DNA from: an uncultured Bacilli bacterium | Lineage (GTDB): Bacteria > Bacillota_I > Bacilli_A > RF39 > UBA660 | Reading direction: 5' to 3' | NCBI GenBank assembly: GCA_947632455.1 | Contig: CANRPK010000014.1 | Coordinates: 1 to 32,500 of the forward strand | DNA: 32,500 nt | Shown: one piece after another, positions 22,537 to 30,607 of the stretch | How positions within the stretch are numbered: position 1 is the first letter of the stretch | How the letters are laid out: each line of letters begins with the position of its first letter | Position numbers and translations under genes: made by a program | Notes under the pieces: generated by a model | Told to the model about the DNA's origin: nothing | The model's database searches: none | The model's input: the letters and a program-made list of their open reading frames with translations, nothing else

Positions 22537-24597
22537 TTAAATATTAATTTTCTTTACAGAATAATTATTCCTAGATCGATATAATAAATACATGAAATTT
22601 TCATCAAAAGAAGCCTTATAGATATCATCATATTTTTCAATATTATTAGTTTGCTTATCATAAATTAAAACTGATCCAAAATTATCTTTATCAATATTAT
22701 ATTTTATATTATTAGTATTTTTTGTAAATATTAATTTATTATTTATATTATATACATATTCTGGTTGTTTTTCTACATCACTTATTATCAATTCAAAATT
22801 CTCTTTTTGTGTATTAAATGAATAAATTTTGTTATTATAATAAAAGTAATTATCTGTATTATTACCACTATTAATTCTTTCTACATTTAAATTTATATTA
22901 ATTTCTTTCTCAATAATTTTATCATTAATATTTAGTTTATAAAGGATACTTTTTTGTTCGAAATAAATATAATCATTATTTGCAGCTATAAATTCAATTT
23001 CTGGAAAATCAGATTTATCATATCCTGTAAATTCATATATAAGTTGATTATTTTTATAAATAGAAGGGAATTGCGAATAATTATTTTCTAAATAATATAT
23101 ATTAAATCCACCATAATCAAAATAAAATTTTTTATCATACATACTATAATTAGTTTTAATTTCTGAAATAATTTTGTTATTATCTAAATCAATTTTTCTA
23201 AATTTAGAATAATCTCTGTAATCTATAAAAGAATAGACAATTCCATTATTTAATGTTTTAGCAATATATGTATCATCTGTTCCTAAACTACTAATTTCTC
23301 CAGTGTTTAAATTTACTTTTTTATTTTCGTTGTAATACACAGAGTAGAAATAGGCTTCATCATTATAAACAAAATAAAAATAAGCATATCTTAATTCATC
23401 AGATTCAACTAGTTTTTTATTATGCGTTCCATCTAAATTCATTACAAATAATTTATCATGCATTTTATTAAAAATGTTATTAATATCTAGTTTATAATAA
23501 TAAATTTTATCTTTATAAATAAAATAATAATTTGTATCAGTATATAAATGATCACTAGGGGATTGATTTAAAACTTCGGCTAAATTTTTATTTTCATACT
23601 TGTACCAAGCTAAAGAAAACGCGCTTATTAATAATACAACCATAATAATAATTAAACTAATTTTAAAATTTTTTTTCTTCTTTGGATTTAATTTGTTATA
23701 AAACTTACTAATGAATGTTATAATTCTATAAATAAACCATATTGAAATTATAATAATTGTAGTTCCAAGCAAAAACCATAATCCCAATACAACAGTTAAG
23801 TTCTTCTCTAAACCTCCAAACATACCATTAGTACTAATAGAAAATGATTGGATAATATTAAAAATTCCATATCCATATCCAATAATCCCCACTATAATTG
23901 ATAAAATTATACATATTTTTGCAAACAAGTTTTTCTTCTTTGGCTGATTTGAGTTAACCTCATCATTAAGGGGATTTATAATGTCATTTTGTTTAATATC
24001 ATTAATTGAATTATTATTTTCTTTTAATGGATTTATTGCATTATATATAACCCATATTGTAATTATAAGATTTACAGCCACAAATAAAATAATAAGTGCC
24101 ACCCCTAAATAATGAGCTGAAGCTACACAAAATATAACTCCAATAATCCCCACTATAATTGATAAAATTATACATATATATTTTAACAAATTTTTCTTTT
24201 TTAACATCTTTGAATTAATCTCATCATTAAGGGGATTTATAATGTCATTTTGTTTAATATCGTTAATTGAACTATTATTTTTCTCTGATGTATTTATTTT
24301 ATTATATATAGTCCATATTGTAATTATAATATTTATGGTCATAAATAAAATAAATAACCCCCAAAAAAAGGCGAAAATATTAAAAGAATGAATTGATTGA
24401 ATAATAGTAAAAATTCCCAGTATAAATCCGATAATTCCTATTATAACTGATAAAATTATACATGTATATTTTAACAAATTTTTCTTTTTTAGCATCTTTG
24501 AATTAATCTCATCATTAGGATTTATAATTTCATTTTGTTTAGTATCGTTGATTGAACTATTATTTTGTTCAACATTATTATTTTGATTATTATTCAT
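22537..24597 (-). CDS. Modular membrane protein: three repeated two-helix modules plus external domain
   Basis: A 686-residue protein with three successive modules at about 1-104, 105-191 and 192-300. Each begins with an Asn-rich linker (NNSSINDxKQNxIINP) and a basic patch (KKKN), then two hydrophobic helices (first helix CIILSxIVGIIG). A seventh helix (311-331) leads to an external C-terminal domain of about 350 residues with repeated Tyr/Asp-rich strands (YYFIYKDKIYYYKL, LFVMNLDGTHNKKL), which resembles a DUF5050-type propeller. Start: ATG 24597, 10 bases after AGGTAG; GTG 24606 is too near it. The modules also exist as separate genes on both sides. The likely source is repeated unequal recombination; the function is unknown, possibly sensing at the envelope. 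Confidence 0.78.
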   Translation of the reverse strand: MNNNQNNNVEQNNSSINDTKQNEIINPNDEINSKMLKKKNLLKYTCIILSVIIGIIGFILGIFTIIQSIHSFNIFAFFWGLFILFMTINIIITIWTIYNKINTSEKNNSSINDIKQNDIINPLNDEINSKMLKKKNLLKYICIILSIIVGIIGVIFCVASAHYLGVALIILFVAVNLIITIWVIYNAINPLKENNNSINDIKQNDIINPLNDEVNSNQPKKKNLFAKICIILSIIVGIIGYGYGIFNIIQSFSISTNGMFGGLEKNLTVVLGLWFLLGTTIIIISIWFIYRIITFISKFYNKLNPKKKKNFKISLIIIMVVLLISAFSLAWYKYENKNLAEVLNQSPSDHLYTDTNYYFIYKDKIYYYKLDINNIFNKMHDKLFVMNLDGTHNKKLVESDELRYAYFYFVYNDEAYFYSVYYNENKKVNLNTGEISSLGTDDTYIAKTLNNGIVYSFIDYRDYSKFRKIDLDNNKIISEIKTNYSMYDKKFYFDYGGFNIYYLENNYSQFPSIYKNNQLIYEFTGYDKSDFPEIEFIAANNDYIYFEQKSILYKLNINDKIIEKEININLNVERINSGNNTDNYFYYNNKIYSFNTQKENFELIISDVEKQPEYVYNINNKLIFTKNTNNIKYNIDKDNFGSVLIYDKQTNNIEKYDDIYKASFDENFMYLLYRSRNNYSVKKINI

Positions 24598-24624
24598 TTT
24601 TCTCACACTACCTATCTATAACCG

Positions 24625-24633
24625 ATTATATCA
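24625..24633 (-). promoter_or_regulatory. Module-family promoter, copy B
   Basis: TGATATAAT on the minus strand, in the same surroundings as at 22433 and 25063. Confidence 0.6.
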
Positions 24634-24661
24634 TATTAATAATTTTTAATAAATACTCGAA

Positions 24662-24690
24662 AATAAAAAAGTAGCTCAACATGAGTTACT
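24662..24690 (-). terminator. Terminator of the single-module gene, overlapping its stop
   Basis: A copy of the hairpin at 22503-22533; here the ascending arm begins inside the last codons, so the TAA stop lies within the stem. Confidence 0.7.
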
Positions 24691-25036
24691 TTCTTTTACT
24701 AATAAGCTCTATAATACCATAAATAATCCATATTGCGATTATAATAATTGTAGTTCCAAGCAAAAACCATAATCCCAATACAACAGACAAAATATTCCTT
24801 AAATTTCCGAACCAACCATCAGTAATAAAAAATGATTGGATAATGTTAAAAACTCCATATCCATATCCAATAATCCCAACTATAAATGTTAAAATTATAC
24901 ATGTTTTTTTAAATAAACCTTTTTTCTTTGACTTCTTTGAATTAATCTCATCACTAGGATTTATAATTTCATTTTGTTTAATATCATTAATTGAACTATT
25001 ATTTGGTTCAACATTATTATTTTGATTGTTATTCAA
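24686..25036 (-). CDS. Single-module two-helix membrane protein
   Basis: About 116 residues: the Asn-rich linker (NNSSINDIKQNEIINPSDEINS), a basic patch, helix 1 (CIILTFIVGIIGYGYGVF) and helix 2 (VVLGLWFLLGTTIIIIAIW), ending in SKRK. It is nearest to the third module of 22537-24597 (shared GYGYGxFNIIQSF and LGLWFLLGTT). The start aligned with the paralogues is a TTG at 25036 (10 bases after AGGATG), in place of their ATG; a GTG at 25045 is the alternative. Its own promoter and terminator are retained. Function unknown. Confidence 0.7.
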   Translation of the reverse strand: MNNNQNNNVEPNNSSINDIKQNEIINPSDEINSKKSKKKGLFKKTCIILTFIVGIIGYGYGVFNIIQSFFITDGWFGNLRNILSVVLGLWFLLGTTIIIIAIWIIYGIIELISKRK

Positions 25037-25062
25037 CTTCTTCACACATCCTAACTTAACTA

Positions 25063-25071
25063 ATTATATCA
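25063..25071 (-). promoter_or_regulatory. Module-family promoter, copy C
   Basis: TGATATAAT on the minus strand, preceded by ATTATTAATA as in the other two copies. Confidence 0.6.
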
Positions 25072-25158
25072 TATTAATAATTGTTAATAAATATAAATTA
25101 GACTTAATTCTTTAACTCAAATACCCAATATTACATACAATAAAATAGGTGAATGTTA

Positions 25159-26079
25159 ATGAATTATGATTATAAGTTTGGTTCAGATTATTATAATTAT
25201 TATGGTGATATTGGTTTTAAAACTACTAAATATCATATATTGGCTCCTCCTCAAGAACAAGATGTGCAGCCAGGTAAAGAATATTTAATGACACCACTTC
25301 CTATATTTGATAATCCAAATTATAAGGGTAGTGAGAAATTAAAAGATAAAGTTGCCATCATCACAGGAGGGGATTCAGGTCTTGGAAAAGCATGCGCTAT
25401 TGCTTTTGTAAAAGAAGGAGCAAAGGTAGTAATTCCTTATTTAGATGAACATCAAGATGCTTTAACTACTAAAGAATATATTGAAAAATTAGGAGGAGAG
25501 TGTTTACTTTTAAGTGGGGATATAACGGATCCTAAATTTAGTGATACTATTGTTAAAAAAACTTTAGAAAAATTTGGCAAAATAGATATATTAGTTAATA
25601 ATGCTGGTGTTCAATATGAACAAGAATCCTTAGAATGTATATCAGAAGAACAATTTGATTATACAATGAAAGTCAATGTTTATGGTATGTTTTATCTAAC
25701 TAAAAAAGTTTTACCATATCTAAAAAAGGGTAGTTCTATTATTAATTTAAGTAGTGTTACCACTTTTTATGGTGAACCACAATTAATAGATTATGTTACC
25801 ACTAAAGGAGCTATCGTCGGTTTTACTCGATCTTTAGCGCGAAATTTAGCTGAGAAAGGAATTCGAGTTAATGCGATTGCTCCAGGCTTTTTTTGGACCC
25901 CACTTCAACCTAGTTGTTGGGTAAAAGAAAAAATTCCTTCTTTGGGCGCTGATGCTGCTATGCGAAGGGGAGCTATGCCTTATGAGATTGCTCCAACTTT
26001 TGTTTTTCTAGCCAGTGATGATTCTAGCTATTTTACTGGTCAAGTAATTCATAATAATGGTGGCCAAGTAATGGGTTAA
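25159..26079 (+). CDS. Short-chain dehydrogenase/reductase of the YhdF/GSP39 type
   Basis: An NAD(P)H-dependent oxidoreductase. Following an N-terminal extension of about 55 residues (with APPQEQDVQPG and the MTPLP motif of the general-stress-protein-39 group) come the Rossmann loop TGGDSGLGKA, the NNAG motif, the active-site Ser in NLSSVTTFYG and Y-x3-K in YVTTKGA. The C-terminus APGFFWTPLQP and HNNGGQVMG are as in YhdF/YhxC-type enzymes. The ATG at 25159 is 6 bases from AGGTGA. It stands alone with a terminator behind. Confidence 0.9.
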   Translation: MNYDYKFGSDYYNYYGDIGFKTTKYHILAPPQEQDVQPGKEYLMTPLPIFDNPNYKGSEKLKDKVAIITGGDSGLGKACAIAFVKEGAKVVIPYLDEHQDALTTKEYIEKLGGECLLLSGDITDPKFSDTIVKKTLEKFGKIDILVNNAGVQYEQESLECISEEQFDYTMKVNVYGMFYLTKKVLPYLKKGSSIINLSSVTTFYGEPQLIDYVTTKGAIVGFTRSLARNLAEKGIRVNAIAPGFFWTPLQPSCWVKEKIPSLGADAAMRRGAMPYEIAPTFVFLASDDSSYFTGQVIHNNGGQVMG

Positions 26080-26091
26080 TTAAAAAATATT

Positions 26092-26120
26092 AAGTACTAG
26101 CAATTAGCTAATACTTTTTT
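26092..26120 (+). terminator. SDR terminator
   Basis: AAGTACTAGC and GCTAATACTT (one mismatch) around AATTA, followed by a T run. Confidence 0.8.
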
Positions 26121-26151
26121 TATGTCTAGTCATGTTTTTTCTTAACATAAA

Positions 26152-26180
26152 TTGCATTTTTAACTTATTCATTATATAAT
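26152..26180 (+). promoter_or_regulatory. Promoter of the ASCH fusion gene
   Basis: TTGCAT (26152-26157), 17 bases, TATAAT (26175-26180). Confidence 0.7.
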
Positions 26181-26195
26181 AAAAATGGTGGTATT

Positions 26196-27098
26196 ATGAA
26201 AGTTCTATCAATTAAAGAGCCATGGTCAAGTTTAATAATAAATGGTTATAAAGAATATGAATTTCGTAATTTAAATACTAAATATCGTGGTAAAATTTTA
26301 ATTCATTCTAGCTTAAAAAATGATCCTAGAATATCCCAGTTTAAAAACTTAAATTTAAACTATCACCCAGGATATATAATTGGTGAAGCAACTATCAAAG
26401 AAACATTAGAAATTACTCCTAAGCTAACCCAAGAATTAATCAAGAAAAATCCCTTAGTATATACTCCCAAAATTAATGAAAGCAAATATGCTTGGCATTT
26501 AGTTGATATAAAAAAATATGAAAAACCTATTAAAGCTAAAGGCAATTTAGGTTTATGGAAATTTTATTCATTTAATGAAGTTTTAGAATTAATGGATAAT
26601 ATTTCTTATGGTTGGAAATCTAAAACTAATCAGTTAAAAACAAATATAGATGATACTTTCTTTAATGAATATGAACTTGAAACTCCCAAAGAAGTAATTA
26701 AAAATAAAATTGGTGTTTGTTGGGATCAAGTTGAATTAGAAAGATATTATTTTCGTAATCAATGTCTTGAACTTCAAAGTTATTTTATTGTTTATTATGG
26801 TTCTAATAAATGTCCCACTCATACTTTTTTAACTTTAAAAAAAGATGGAACATATTATTGGTTTGAGCATTCTTGGGCTAAGTATCGGGGAATTTATGCT
26901 TATTCAAGTAAAAAAGCTTTGCTAAATGATGTTAAAGCTAAATTTATTCCCGATTTTCTACCTTCAAAATATAACCCTAATAATATTGCTATCTATCCTT
27001 ATTCTAAGCCTAAAAGTCATTTAAGTGCTAAAGATTTTTTTACTCATTGTGAAAATAATCCCAATATAATAAAAGATTTAGAGGAAGTGATAAAATGA
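26196..27098 (+). CDS. ASCH domain fused to a transglutaminase-like Cys-His domain
   Basis: Residues 1-123 are an ASCH domain: VLSIKEPWSSLIINGYKEYEFR at the start, then KILIHSS, IIGEATI and a closing GLWKF. ASCH proteins bind RNA or modified bases. The second half (about 125-300) has C175 in KIGVCWDQVELER, H209 in CPTHTFL and E224 in YYWFEHSW, a Cys-His-acid order as in transglutaminase-like or papain-like folds. The second half is homologous to 29818-30342, which has Ser in place of the Cys. The stop overlaps the start of the pseudopilin gene by 4 bases (ATGA). GGTGG precedes the ATG. A possible role in RNA or peptide modification is inference only. Confidence 0.75.
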   Translation: MKVLSIKEPWSSLIINGYKEYEFRNLNTKYRGKILIHSSLKNDPRISQFKNLNLNYHPGYIIGEATIKETLEITPKLTQELIKKNPLVYTPKINESKYAWHLVDIKKYEKPIKAKGNLGLWKFYSFNEVLELMDNISYGWKSKTNQLKTNIDDTFFNEYELETPKEVIKNKIGVCWDQVELERYYFRNQCLELQSYFIVYYGSNKCPTHTFLTLKKDGTYYWFEHSWAKYRGIYAYSSKKALLNDVKAKFIPDFLPSKYNPNNIAIYPYSKPKSHLSAKDFFTHCENNPNIIKDLEEVIK

Positions 27099-27493
27099 AA
27101 AAAGGTTTTACTTTAATCGAAATATTATGTGTTATTTTAATTATTAGTATAATAACTACAATGGCTATAGGTGGGGTATTAAATTTTACCAAAAATAATA
27201 AAGAAAACTTATATTGTGCTCGCATCAAAGCTTTAGAAAGTGCAGCAATAGATTATAGTAAAAAGTTCGAACTTGATTTAAAAAATAGTCAAGTTTATTA
27301 TAATGGCTATCCTAGTCTAAGTATTACTGTCGCAGATTTAATTGCCAATAAAAATATTACTCCCGATCAAGATAATCAAATAATAAATCCCATAGATAAT
27401 ACTAGTATGAATGATGAAGAAATTATAATCTATTATGCAAATAATAATATTAAAGCCCATATTGAAACTAATAATATTTGTGAAAATTCATAA
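27095..27493 (+). CDS. Type IV pilin-like (pseudopilin) protein
   Basis: The N-terminus MKKGFTLIEILCVILIISI is a classical prepilin leader: short basic leader, cleavage between G4 and F5, Glu at position 5 of the mature chain, then a hydrophobic helix. The mature length of about 128 residues and two Cys (LYCARI; NNICENS at the end) fit ComGC/ComGD-like pseudopilins. No other pilus or com genes lie nearby; it overlaps the ASCH gene by 4 bases and precedes der. Its assembly machinery must be elsewhere. Confidence 0.85.
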   Translation: MKKGFTLIEILCVILIISIITTMAIGGVLNFTKNNKENLYCARIKALESAAIDYSKKFELDLKNSQVYYNGYPSLSITVADLIANKNITPDQDNQIINPIDNTSMNDEEIIIYYANNNIKAHIETNNICENS

Positions 27494-27528
27494 TTTATGT
27501 TAAAATAAAAGTCCAAAAAGGAGGGCCT

Positions 27529-28836
27529 ATGAAAAAATGTGTATGTTTAATTGGTAAACCTAATGTTGGTAAATCTACTATATTTAATAAACTTATTAAA
27601 GAAAAAAGATCAATTATTATGGATGAACCAGGAATAACTCGAGATAGAATATATGGTACAGTAACTTATAAAGAAAAAAGTTTTTCTCTAATAGATACTG
27701 GAGGTTTAACTACTTTAAATAATGATTTTGATGCCGAAATAAAAATGCAAGCCGAGCTAGCTATAGATGCATCAGATTTAATATTATTTGTAGTTGATGG
27801 CAAAAATGGTCTTGATTCTACCGATTATTTTATTCGTGATTTACTTATTAAATCTCATAAAGAAGTTATCGTTTTAGTAAATAAAATAGATAATACTAAA
27901 AGACAAGAAAATATATATGAATTTTATGAATTAGGTTTCTCCACTATAATTAGTGTATCTGGAGAACATAATTTAGGTTTTGAAGAATTATTAGAAGCTA
28001 TCACTAAAGATATACCGGCTAATTCTAATATTGTTTCATCTATTCCTAAATTTTGTATTATTGGACGTCCCAATGTTGGTAAAAGTAGTCTAGTTAATGC
28101 TCTATTAAATGAGCAAAGATCTATTGTCTCAGATATTGCTGGGACTACTAGAGATTCCCTTGATACTAAATTTACCTATAATAATGAAGAATATATAGTG
28201 GTAGATACTGCCGGTATTAAAAAAAGGGGTAGAATTTATGAAAATGTTGAAAAATATAGTTATTTAAGAAGCTTAAAAGCCATCGATGAATCTGATGTTT
28301 GTGTTGTTGTTATAAGTGCCCAAGAAGGTATAATTGAACAAGATAAACATATTTTAGGTCAAGCTTTAGAAGCCGGAAAAGGGGTTGTATTAGTTGTTAA
28401 TAAATGGGATACCATCACTAATCCTGATACAGCCATAAAAGAATGGAAAGTAAAATTAGAAAATGAATTTCAATTTGCCAGTTTTTTAAAAATTGTTTTT
28501 CTCTCAGCTAAAACCAAAAAAAGAATCCATACTTTAATGCCTGAAATAATTAATGCTTACCAAAATAATCATAAAGAAATTTCTACAAGTCTTTTAAATA
28601 GTGTAATTACTGATGCTGTAAGTTTTAATGCTCCTCCAAGCTTTAAAGGTAAAAGGTTAAAAATATTTTTTGTTACCCAAACTGGTATTTGTCCTCCTAA
28701 ATTTACTTTTCAAGTTAATAATAAACAATTAATTCATTTTAGTTATGAACGATACTTAGAAAATAAATTAAGAGAGAACTTTGATTTAACTGGTACACCA
28801 ATAATTTTACAATTTAAAACTAAAAATGAACGATAG
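27529..28836 (+). CDS. der: Ribosome-assembly GTPase Der (EngA)
   Basis: Double-domain GTPase needed for 50S subunit maturation. The first G domain has GKPNVGKST (9-17), the DTGG switch and NKID; the second has GRPNVGKSS, DTAGIKKRG and NKWD. The C-terminal KH-like domain (about 350-435, SFNAPPSFKGKRLKIFF) is complete. 435 residues is the normal length. The ATG follows AAGGAGG. A core gene that anchors this region as chromosomal. Confidence 0.97.
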   Translation: MKKCVCLIGKPNVGKSTIFNKLIKEKRSIIMDEPGITRDRIYGTVTYKEKSFSLIDTGGLTTLNNDFDAEIKMQAELAIDASDLILFVVDGKNGLDSTDYFIRDLLIKSHKEVIVLVNKIDNTKRQENIYEFYELGFSTIISVSGEHNLGFEELLEAITKDIPANSNIVSSIPKFCIIGRPNVGKSSLVNALLNEQRSIVSDIAGTTRDSLDTKFTYNNEEYIVVDTAGIKKRGRIYENVEKYSYLRSLKAIDESDVCVVVISAQEGIIEQDKHILGQALEAGKGVVLVVNKWDTITNPDTAIKEWKVKLENEFQFASFLKIVFLSAKTKKRIHTLMPEIINAYQNNHKEISTSLLNSVITDAVSFNAPPSFKGKRLKIFFVTQTGICPPKFTFQVNNKQLIHFSYERYLENKLRENFDLTGTPIILQFKTKNER

Positions 28837-28856
28837 ACTTACCAAAGTCTTTTTTA
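28835..28856 (+). terminator. der terminator
   Basis: AGACTT/AAGTCT around ACCA, then a T run; the stem starts within the stop codon. Confidence 0.8.
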
Positions 28857-28869
28857 ATTAAAAAAAGAA

Positions 28870-29133
28870 TTAATTGCCAACCTTTTCTCTAGCATCAATT
28901 CTTTTCTTAGTTACTATATGTTCTTCATTAAAAGTTATTAAATCTTCTAAATTAATATTTAGTTTTCTTGCCAATATATCTATATAATCGGTAGTTATAT
29001 TTTCTTCACCACGTTCTACACAGGCTAAATACTTATAAGATAAACCTAAATTAGAATAAAATTTCTCTTGACTAAGTCCACTTTTATAGCGATAGTATTT
29101 TAAATTCATTCCAATAATTTCCCGTAAATTCAT
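28870..29133 (-). CDS. Small XRE-family regulator
   Basis: 87 residues, essentially one Cro/CI helix-turn-helix (SGLSQEKFYSNLGLSYKYLACVERGEENIT) plus a short basic tail. AAGGAG precedes the ATG. It is transcribed away from another small HTH gene at 29254, with both promoters in the 120-base gap, so the two may regulate each other. Confidence 0.87.
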   Translation of the reverse strand: MNLREIIGMNLKYYRYKSGLSQEKFYSNLGLSYKYLACVERGEENITTDYIDILARKLNINLEDLITFNEEHIVTKKRIDAREKVGN

Positions 29134-29155
29134 TATAATAAACTCCTTACACTTA

Positions 29156-29184
29156 ATATTATTGATAAATAGTTGTAATGTCTA
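29156..29184 (-). promoter_or_regulatory. Promoter of the minus-strand XRE gene
   Basis: Minus strand TAGACA (29184-29179), 17 bases, TAATAT (29161-29156). Confidence 0.5.
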
Positions 29185-29206
29185 CCCACCTATAACTATA
29201 CAAAAA

Positions 29207-29235
29207 TTGACATAATAAAAATTTTGGTATATTAT
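29207..29235 (+). promoter_or_regulatory. Promoter of the plus-strand XRE gene
   Basis: Consensus TTGACA (29207-29212), 17 bases, TATTAT (29230-29235). Confidence 0.75.
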
Positions 29236-29253
29236 ATAACTAGTGGAGGATTT

Positions 29254-29472
29254 ATGGTCAAAAGTAGTACAAATGTAAATTTTAAACTTCAAAATTTACG
29301 CAAAGAAAACAATAAATCATATGCTGAAGTTGCAAGACAAATCGGTATATGTAAAGCATATTATTGGCAAATAGAGAATGGTAATCGTCGGTTATATTAT
29401 GATTTAGCCCTAAAAATAGCCGAAGTATTTGATAAAAAACCTGATGAAATATTTTATGATTATTATAAATAA
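29254..29472 (+). CDS. Small XRE-family regulator
   Basis: 72 residues, a minimal helix-turn-helix (NLRKENNKSYAEVARQIGICKAYYWQIENGNRRL) with the usual closing EVFDKKPDEIFY. The ATG at 29254 follows TGGAGGA; an upstream frame extension lies in the promoter. Divergent partner at 28870-29133. Its stop codon overlaps the left arm of the hairpin at 29471-29517. Confidence 0.87.
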   Translation: MVKSSTNVNFKLQNLRKENNKSYAEVARQIGICKAYYWQIENGNRRLYYDLALKIAEVFDKKPDEIFYDYYK

Positions 29473-29520
29473 ATACCTAAAAATACTTTCTAACATATAA
29501 TAAATTAGGAGGTATTTTTT
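29471..29520 (+). promoter_or_regulatory. Terminator-like hairpin that holds the next gene's ribosome site
   Basis: AAATACCT (29471-29478) pairs with AGGTATTT (29510-29517), and a T run reaches to the ATG at 29521. The right arm overlaps the AGGAGG ribosome site (29507-29512). A TATAAT lies in the loop (29496-29501). Read-through RNA would therefore be ended or translation-blocked, while RNA starting within the loop would have a free ribosome site. Confidence 0.5.
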
Positions 29521-29760
29521 ATGTTAGATGATTCTTTTTTTAATAAAGTAGAAAAGAAAACTAAAGTTGATAAAAATACAATTATATCTTTAGCTGAAAA
29601 ATTACAAAAGGGCAATATGAAAGATAAAGCCACATTAACCGAAGTAATTGATACTTTAAGTAAATTAACTGGGAAAAAAGTAAATCCTGAATTAAAAAAT
29701 AAAATAATTGAAAAAGTCCTTGCAGATGAAGTCCCAAAAAACGTTGATAATATGTTTTAA
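29521..29760 (+). CDS. SpoVIF-like small protein
   Basis: 79 residues: SFFNKVEKKTKVDKNTIISLAEKL, then NMKDKATLTEVIDTLSKLTGKKVNPELKNKIIEKVL. This follows the plan of Bacillus stage VI sporulation protein F (SpoVIF/YjcC), which acts in spore-coat assembly. If right, it hints that the lineage keeps sporulation genes or descends from spore formers. No other spore gene is nearby. AGGAGG is 8 bases from ATG, within a hairpin. The match is by eye and the domain is short. Confidence 0.6.
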   Translation: MLDDSFFNKVEKKTKVDKNTIISLAEKLQKGNMKDKATLTEVIDTLSKLTGKKVNPELKNKIIEKVLADEVPKNVDNMF

Positions 29761-29790
29761 AAAATTTTAATTGCCGAGAACATATTTTTT

Positions 29791-29799
29791 TGATATAAT
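29791..29799 (+). promoter_or_regulatory. Extended -10 promoter before 29818
   Basis: TGATATAAT, followed by AGGTGG ribosome site at 29807-29812. Confidence 0.6.
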
Positions 29800-29817
29800 A
29801 TCCTCTAGGTGGAGTAC

Positions 29818-30342
29818 ATGGAACAAGTTAGTAATGTGTTAGAAATTTTAGATAAATTAAAAGATATTGAAACTGGTTGGATGGATATTGATAAAAATAT
29901 CTACAAAAATATTGATAAAGGATTTAAAAAAAAATATATATTATCTAATCCTGAAGAAACAATAAGTAATAAAGTTGGTACAAGTTTTGATCTTGTTGAA
30001 GTTGAAAGAACTTATTTTAAAAACTTAGGCTTAAAATTTAATACTTATTTTATGATATATTATGAATCAAAAAGAATTTATACTCATACTTTTGTAGTGT
30101 ATGAAGAAAAAGAAAAATTTTATTGGTTTGAATGTGCCTGGCATAATGATAAAGGCGTTCATGAATATATGTCATTATACGATTTATTAACAGATATTCG
30201 AACTAAATTTATTAAATATAATAATATTAAATTTATGGATAATGATTATTTATGTGTTTATAAATATAAAAAACCTAAATTTCATATTGGTCTAAAAGAA
30301 TTTTATAAGCATTGTGAAAGTGGCGAAAACGTTTTAATATAA
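29818..30342 (+). CDS. Transglutaminase-like protein with Ser in place of the catalytic Cys
   Basis: 174 residues homologous to the second half of the ASCH fusion at 26196. Shared landmarks are NKVGTSFDLVEVERTYF (here S56 where the paralogue has C175), YTHTFVVY with H90, FYWFECAW with E105, and DIRTKFI. The loss of Cys with conservation of His and Glu suggests either an inactive binding version or a Ser-type catalyst. There is no ASCH domain; the N-terminal 35 residues match only the linker region (WMDIDKN). ATG 29818 is 6 bases from AGGTGG; a GTG at 29809 lies within that site. Confidence 0.7.
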   Translation: MEQVSNVLEILDKLKDIETGWMDIDKNIYKNIDKGFKKKYILSNPEETISNKVGTSFDLVEVERTYFKNLGLKFNTYFMIYYESKRIYTHTFVVYEEKEKFYWFECAWHNDKGVHEYMSLYDLLTDIRTKFIKYNNIKFMDNDYLCVYKYKKPKFHIGLKEFYKHCESGENVLI

Positions 30343-30345
30343 TTA

Positions 30346-30374
30346 TTGTCAAACTAAATTTAATATGTTATACT
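30346..30374 (+). promoter_or_regulatory. thrS T-box promoter
   Basis: TTGTCA (30346-30351), 17 bases, TATACT (30369-30374) with TGT in front. Confidence 0.75.
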
Positions 30375-30419
30375 TAACCTATAAAGCCATATAAAAGACA
30401 TGATTTATAAAAACCTATT

Positions 30420-30585
30420 TTTAAGAGAGTTAACGTTTGGTGTAAGTTAATAAATAGCTTTATAAATTACTCCTTTTATGAGTGAGATTAATACTCTCCG
30501 GGTAGTTAACGTTATAAACTAAATAAGTAATATAAAGGATGGTACCGCAGAATTTGCTCCTTGCAAGTTGTGCGGTTTTTATTTT
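30420..30585 (+). ncRNA. T-box riboswitch controlling thrS
   Basis: The conserved T-box bulge lies in AAGGATGGTACCGCA (30535-30549). Upstream is a Stem I with GAGAGT/ACTCTC base pairing and a GGTGTAAG motif. The terminator is ACCGCA...TGCGGT (30544-30576) with an inner stem AATTTGC/GCAAGTT and a T tail; the antiterminator would use the GGTACC part. Uncharged tRNA-Thr binding should allow read-through into thrS. The best threonine specifier candidate is ACU at 30493-30495, though it lies at the edge of the basal stem in my drawing. Confidence 0.88.
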
Positions 30586-30607
30586 TAAAAGAAAGAAGGA
30601 AAATAAA

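Noticed and set aside
30539-30607. Upstream extension of thrS to an earlier start
   Set aside because: This stretch is the T-box terminator; the ATG at 30608 has a proper ribosome site.
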